DNA of 64,000 nucleotides, from contig DF237167.1 in NCBI GenBank assembly GCA_000708835.1, positions 62,001 to 126,000 of the forward strand. Reading direction: 5' to 3'. This stretch comes from Klebsormidium nitens. Its lineage: Eukaryota > Streptophyta > Klebsormidiophyceae > Klebsormidiales > Klebsormidiaceae. The notes below the pieces were generated by a model that searched no databases, was not told the origin of the DNA, and was given only the letters and a program-made list of their open reading frames with translations. The translations under genes were made by a program, and so were the position numbers. Positions 58,747 through 64,000 of this stretch are shown here, piece after piece; the first letter of the stretch is position 1, and each line of letters opens with the position of its first letter.

Positions 58747-61700
58747 TTACTTGTTGACGCACCCGCCCGAGACGCACATCTGGGTGGCGGGGTTGCAGCA
58801 CGAGAGCGTTGCCCGGGAGTCGCCGCACTCGATGAGACCAGCCTGACGGCAGCCGGTCTGGGGCTCCAATTGACCGCGGATCGCACCGAAGGTCTGGAAG
58901 CTGCACGGAGCATACAAGTCACGTCAGAATGTGGATTTCATTGGGTCAAGAACAGGGTTCGGGAACTTGCGAGTACAATGGATAGGCGGCCTGGTGGCAA
59001 CCGGTCTGGGGCTGCAGCTGACTGCGTATCGCACCGAAGGTCTGGAAACTGTTTCAGCTGGAAGGCAACTTGAAACTTGGGTTACCCACAAACGAAAGGT
59101 TGAAAGCTGGATGGATTCAGAAGTCGTTCTTTTCCAACCTGGCCCAACGTTTAGTAACCAGACTGGGGATCCGACTGGTACTAAAGGGCATCAATGACGT
59201 CGAAGCAGTGGGCAGTGAGGCACAAAAATTTCAAGGCGCTTGTGAAACCTACGACTTATACTTGTAACCTGAAGAAAGATGGGAGATTTTCTGACGTGAA
59301 GGGCCTCGCAATCCACTCGACCGACTGCACGAGCAACCAGAGAAGGGCTTCGACATACAGCAGACAGGAAGTTTATAACAGGACCTCTTTCAAGACTGCC
59401 CAAAGGCCTATGTCTCTGGTTACTAGGTTACTGGTTTCCCTACCTGACAGTAACCCCGTTGATAACCCTGGTCTCGGGGGTGTGCAGGTCGACGTAGTAA
59501 CCGGCGGGGTTAGCCAGGATGTCAGCGATAAGGGCGGGGGTAACCGCGGTGCTGTTGTTAATCGCGTTGTTGATGGCGCAGGTAGTCACGCTGTTGCCTG
59601 CGGGAAGTGAAGAGGGCTTGTGAGTGCTCTCGTTGTCGCGGCGCACCGGAAGCTTCGAAGTCTGACAAAATCAAGTCTGATCATACCATCCGTCCGTAAA
59701 ACTACGTACTCGTTCGGAGTGACGCGTCTTGACAGTCGCCAAAAGTGGAACAGCTCGACGATCCTTTCAGTTCAACCCTTCGTTAGGACCTCGTGACTGG
59801 AGTAACTTTGGGACCAAACCCGAAGAAGAAACAGTCGACAAGGGCATTGGCAGACTCAATACAGGCTGGCATTGCATATAAAGAAGACCAGAAAACCACA
59901 GATTACACCGAAGAGGCAGTGAGGCTGCGAGATAATGGGTGATGGAAGTTCAGAATGACTGTCTCGAGTACGTTTTGCAGTCAACAGCGCCCTTAGTCGA
60001 GACAGATGAAGGCCTCTGTCAAGTGGGATTAAGCCTTAACCAAAGTCTTAGCCAGCTGACTATACTTACTAAAGAATTAGGGTGGCTCTTGCCAACACAG
60101 TTTAACTGGAAAATTATCAGACCCAAAACCAAGGTGTTGACCAGCCAACTCTACATGTGTAGCTGGGAAAGGCGTTGGGGTTGCTCTTGCCTCAAGCTAT
60201 TAGAAATTGTGGTTTTAACCCTACCCTAAACCAAGGGTTGAACCAGACAAGGTTACCTGTGTTCATGGGGAACGCGTTGGGGGTGCTCTCGTCAACCCAG
60301 TTGACGACGACGGGGCCGCGGTTGCCGAAGGCCTCCTTGTGGATGTGGTAGCGGGTGACCGTTGCAAGGTTGGTCCATGTTGCAGTGAGGCAGATCTGAG
60401 AGCCAGTGACAGTCACAACGGAGGTACCGCTGCCATCAAGGTCGCCTGTAAAGAAGACAGTGAAAAGGTGTTAAAAAAATAACACTATATTTGAGAAAGT
60501 TCAGTCGACATTTGTCAACACTGACAAGGAGCAGAGGAGAGCAGAGGAGGGGTTTGAAAAAAGGAGAGGTGAAAGTAAGAGAAGTAGGAAGTGGAATTGG
60601 GGTGTTAGAAACTGAAGTGCTAGTACCGCCAAGAAAAGGGCCAAAGCAAGGACAGAGACCCTGACAAAGATGAGTCTTTTGATGAAGGATTGATCATCTA
60701 ATGCTTGCTGACAAATAGCGCTGGTTTTGCAGGTTCAAATATCCTTTTTGGCGATTTCAAAACTAGCAAGGTACGGATGATAAACCAGGGGATTGAGGGC
60801 CTGAAATCTTATGGAGAGTCTGCCATTGAAAAATCCCAGTTAGAGAACGCCTGAATTGAAGGGGCGCTACCCTAATGTGCATGCCAGGGGGCTTCCCTAT
60901 TGAGGTTTGGGGAGGTTGTAACTACTGGTTGGACCAACATGAGATTGAACAGGCTTCTTTTCTAAGCTGTGTACAGCAAACAAATTGCCAGGGCTGAGGT
61001 CAGCTTGTCAAGTCTGAGCGGCCGTGACTCGTATGTGTCGGAATGTTGGTTAACGGATATGAACTGGATGCCGAGAGTGAAGAGGAGGAGAGAAACTCAG
61101 ACTGCTGATGTAAAACTCAAAGTGAGAATGAAGGGGAGGAGGAAACAAGCAGAGAAAGCAAAGCTAAGCGGACGAATGAGCCAGGAGCCAGGAGAAGTCA
61201 AGGTCATTTATGGAATCCTTAGTGCAGGTTAATGAGCACACCAGAAGGGATTATCTTGTCGAACAGGCAGGATAAAGCAACAGAGCTCGGTAACCCCAGT
61301 CCAGCTGAAAGCATGTAGTAGTGTTTCCTGCTTGAGATATGCAACTGAGATGTCATTTTCCCGGCTGCCGAGCTTTTGTGACAAATGCATCAAAACAGCC
61401 ACCTTAACATGGACCTTGTCCACATCTGCTAGCTGTAAGTGTAAGGTATCTGCTGTGATGATGTCATCATTCAAAAAGCACAGCATTGCCTTCTAGCGCT
61501 CAATGCAAGACCCAGGACACAGTGTGACGTCATGCATTCTGCTGCACCCTGAGGTCTTCCTGGAGTGCTTGTGCTACGGCTCCTCGTTAGGTGACATGCC
61601 AAGCTGTCACTACATTGACATGCCACCCTCTCATTCCATTGACATGCCAAGCTCTTTCCTTTAAGAACAATGCCCCTGCTTGAGACGCCCTTGAAGTACA

Positions 61701-62010
61701 GACCCGTCTTCACTTGGGTTTCCCTGTTTCAGAGTTCCTCAGAACCGCAAGCATACCAACCAAAACTGTAAAGTGCAAGGATGTCTTAAGAGCCTTCAGT
61801 GACCGAATGAAGACTTCAATGAACAGGAAAAAGTGAAAACAGGATAACGATGTCTGCAATGCTGTAATACTCACCATTGGCAGTGGGAGGGGTGGCAATG
61901 TTGCTGATGACGTTGCTTCCATACAGGTACGCGTCGAAGCGGTCGGCCTGAGCCACAGAGGCCACCGCAAGCAGGGCGGCGATAACGATCATGCACTGAG
62001 AGGCAGCCAT
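58747..62010 (-). CDS. Secreted CHRD-domain protein with C-terminal cysteine-rich tail
   Basis: Four exons join in phase: 62010-61875, 60445-60257, 59597-59444 and 58900-58747, giving 210 aa. Residues 1-22 are a signal peptide (hydrophobic core, cut after Ala-Gln-Ala). The middle matches the CHRD fold: a beta-strand with ICLTATWTNLATVTRYHIHK, then NRGPVVV, then YYVDLHTPE, and the closing GAIRGQLEP. CHRD domains were named from chordin and are common in secreted bacterial and algal proteins; their ligand is usually unknown. The last 35 residues hold seven cysteines (CRQ, ECG, SCC, MCV, GCV) and look disulphide-bonded. It should be extracellular. Introns beside exons 2 and 4 hold degenerate copies of the exon edges. 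Confidence 0.82.
58985..59200 (-). repeat. Upstream echoes of the 5' edge of CHRD exon 4
   Basis: A copy at 58985-59050 repeats the first 60 or so bases of the exon; on the minus strand it would read FQTFGAIRSQLQPQTGCHQA after a CAG. A more decayed third copy begins near 59156. The shared CTGGGG block steps by about 148 and 157 bp. Confidence 0.85.
60050..60195 (-). repeat. Downstream echoes of the 3' edge of CHRD exon 2
   Basis: Two degenerate copies of the last 40 or so bases of exon 2 lie in the following intron, about 102 and 200 bp beyond the true donor. On the plus strand the shared block is GCGTTGGGG-TGCTCT or a variant. The nearer copy keeps ACATGTG at the place of the donor. Confidence 0.75.
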
Positions 62011-63073
62011 TGTTTCCTGAGCAGCTGAAAAGCAAGGACTCTGTTTTGTTGGACTGGAGGTTCTGTTTGTCCGAATGCGAAGCTGAACGAGGAAGCAATG
62101 CCAAATGTCTGGAGGTCTGCAGCAGGATTATCTGGCTTGCTGAAGACCAAAGTCTGGACTTCTCTGCTGAACTCTCCTGGCTTCAACCGTCAGCTACTGA
62201 GCTAGCATGAGCTGCGCTCAGCTCAACGCTAGCTTCAGGATCCACCTCACGGTCAGCTGCATTCCGCCCACGTCACGACGCATGGCCTCATACACCGAAG
62301 TCCAGTATTCAAAGACCGGTAGATGCACATTGCATGATCAGGGATGTTGGAATCGGGGGCACTTCCGGAGGGTGACTGCATAAAAGGCTCCATTGAGGCT
62401 CACGGTTCCCCGGGAGCGCCATTGTTCTAGCTACCGGTACTTGACCGGGCAGTCAAATGAAAAGACGCTGGCGGCTTGAGCCTTTTCCAAGCAGATGACG
62501 ACATGGTTGATGAGGACATACTTGAGACGGCCGGCGGGACTGCCCTGTCAACAGTGTCAATCACCGAGCAGAGGACTTGTGGCGGTATAAGGTTAGCATG
62601 GGCTCAAAATGATTTGCACCGGGTACTTGATTTGTGAACACAGAATCCAATTTGGATCGAATCAAATCATCGGCCGGATCTCGCAGCATTAAAGTTTCTA
62701 GGTTCTTCCTTGACGTAGGCAAAGATGCTGACCTCACATCCGCAATCCTAGGGATCTCAACGTCCAAATTCCAGTGCTACCGTCCGGGATTCGTACCCCG
62801 CCCATCGCCACGATGACCGGTTATTGCCTTGTGGGCTGCGGACTCGACGTTAAAGTTCAGCCTCCAAAAGTCCTGGTCACCTGACCCAGGCCCCCCGGGG
62901 TTGGACTCTATCGGATTACCGGTATTAATCCGCGCGCTTGCGACGTCCGCAGTCAGATGTTGCATACGTAATGTGACGGCATGCTGTCGTGTTGCCAAGA
63001 CGTCAGCTGAGGTAACGACGTCAAAATAAAGGTACATATATTGTAACGCAGATCGACAACTTCGATCACCGTT
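62011..63073. other. Intergenic, upstream of CHRD gene
   Basis: Promoter side of the CHRD gene and 5' flank of the tRNA gene. No other gene is supported. Confidence 0.5.
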
Positions 63074-63147
63074 TCCTGGTTAGCTCAGTTGGCTAGAGCG
63101 CAAGGCTGTTAACCTTGAGGTCGCTGGTTCGACCCCAGCACCAGGAG
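63074..63147 (+). tRNA. tRNA-Asn (anticodon GTT)
   Basis: A full 74-nt cloverleaf folds without mismatch: acceptor stem TCCTGGT with ACCAGGA, D stem GCTC with GAGC, anticodon stem CAAGG with CCTTG around loop CTGTTAA, and T stem GCTGG with CCAGC around TTCGACC. The discriminator base is G. There is no intron and no encoded CCA. The A box (TAGCTCAGTTGG) and B box (GGTTCGACCCC) for RNA polymerase III are inside the gene. Confidence 0.97.
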
Positions 63148-63172
63148 CTGTCTCGGACCCCGACGCCGCTCC

Positions 63173-63177
63173 TTTTT
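63173..63177 (+). terminator. RNA polymerase III T-run terminator
   Basis: Five T residues lie 25 bp past the end of the tRNA-Asn gene, a normal distance for polymerase III termination. Confidence 0.7.
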
Positions 63178-63298
63178 GCTTCGTTCGGGCTAACGAACTC
63201 CGCCACTACTCAAGCAACGTTGCGCCTTGCAAAGCAAGGCGGTGGTCGGTCATTTGGTGCCTCGTGAGTATCTTGCTATCACACATCGCTTCGTTATG

Positions 63299-63610
63299 TT
63301 AAGGGTACCGTCACTTTGAAGTGGCAGCGGGGTAGGTATTCTGATGCATGGGGGGGGGGGCTGAGGCTTGGTATCCGGGTTGGTATCCTGGATCGGTCGG
63401 GGGAAGGGGGGCTCGAGGGCCTTTTTACATCTAAATCAGGGCGATTTCCCCCATATTTTGACCCGCTTTGTGGGTTATGAGGCCTTAGGCTTGATGCAAA
63501 TTTTGACTGGTTGAGCCCCCCCGGAGGGGGCCGGGGGTTGTGGCCCTCTAAGAAAGTGGTCTGTAGAATACGTACCCCGGCGGTGCCACTTCAAAATGAC
63601 GGTACCCTTG
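63299..63610. mobile_element. Fold-back / MITE-like element
   Basis: Arms of about 45 bp at 63299-63342 and 63565-63610 are inverted copies, sharing AAGGGTACCGTCA, TTTGAAGTGGCA and GTATTCT blocks. The interior has a second, looser pair: a run of ten or more G near 63350 faces C-rich then G-rich sequence near 63515. No coding sequence is present. A target-site duplication is not obvious. A structured non-mobile region is possible. Confidence 0.65.
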
Positions 63611-64000
63611 AAGGAGCCTGTGGTCCACAAAGGCTCATAAGTTTGATTGCGTCTCGTTTGCGTAGTACTCCGCATTACTGCGGCTATCACTGTTCCAGCA
63701 GCTCACGAGCACCGCGACGCTTGGAACGCCGGCCCGGCTGCTCAATGATACGCAACCATAGATATATGGCCAGCCGCCATCATTGTGGCCATCCGTCTGC
63801 ATGCCAGCAAAGTTACAATGGGGGGCAATGGGGCCGCGGCCGATTACCAGATTGGGCTCCGCGCACTTATTGATTAGTATAGGTTCAAGTTTTTTGGAAA
63901 TTAAAAAAGATAAACCAGATGTCTCAAGCTAGAGAGTCTCAAGCTAGATCGCAAGAGGACCATGCCGCACGCTAATGTCCTCCTAATGTCATCATGCCAC
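63611..64000. other. Intergenic, no feature recognised
   Basis: No convincing gene or RNA is seen. A direct 13-bp repeat containing GTCTCAAGCTAGA lies near 63920-63945. Confidence 0.4.

Overview
The window is nuclear DNA from a eukaryote with compact, multi-exon genes. Introns are of the GT-AG type, exons are GC-rich at third positions, and gene content is plant-like: a plant-type S-adenosylmethionine synthetase, a secreted GDSL esterase, a GT77 Golgi glycosyltransferase and an MFSD5/MOT2 carrier. Gene spacing and content suggest a streptophyte green alga of the Klebsormidium kind; this is inference, not a database match. All gene models were assembled by hand from splice sites, and I relied on codon phase agreeing across every junction.

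Layout. 1185-8731 (-): nine-exon, 1061-codon Golgi-type protein joining a fucosyltransferase-like domain to a GT77 domain. 9417-9745: assembly gap. 11693-14054 (+): kelch-type membrane-anchored protein. 17045-22326 (-): MFSD5/MOT2-like molybdate-anion carrier, with a second candidate last exon at 16380-16604. 24120-29107 (+): S-adenosylmethionine synthetase, seven exons. About 32784-35601 (-): fragments of an unidentified gene mixed with tandem repeats. 39071-41136 (+): membrane-anchored Methyltransf_22-type methyltransferase, a possible user of the S-adenosylmethionine made next door, though so common a cofactor makes no specific link. 42147-45623 (-): inverted paralogue of the kelch gene, with three apparent frameshifts. 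48210-57061 (+): GDSL esterase/lipase, seven exons. 58747-62010 (-): secreted CHRD-domain protein, four exons. 63074-63147 (+): tRNA-Asn(GTT), followed by a fold-back element at 63299-63610.

The most striking structure is a set of tandem, degenerate copies of exon edges lying in the introns beside the exons they copy. In the GDSL gene, exons 4 and 6 each have copies of their 5' part (with the acceptor) upstream and copies of their 3' part (with the donor) downstream. The CHRD gene and the unidentified gene show the same pattern. Several arrays have a regular step, in one case 174-177 bp. Duplications that span a splice site could lengthen introns without changing the protein.

The remaining spacers are gene-poor and hold microsatellites, small tandem duplications and a MITE-like family of at least three copies.
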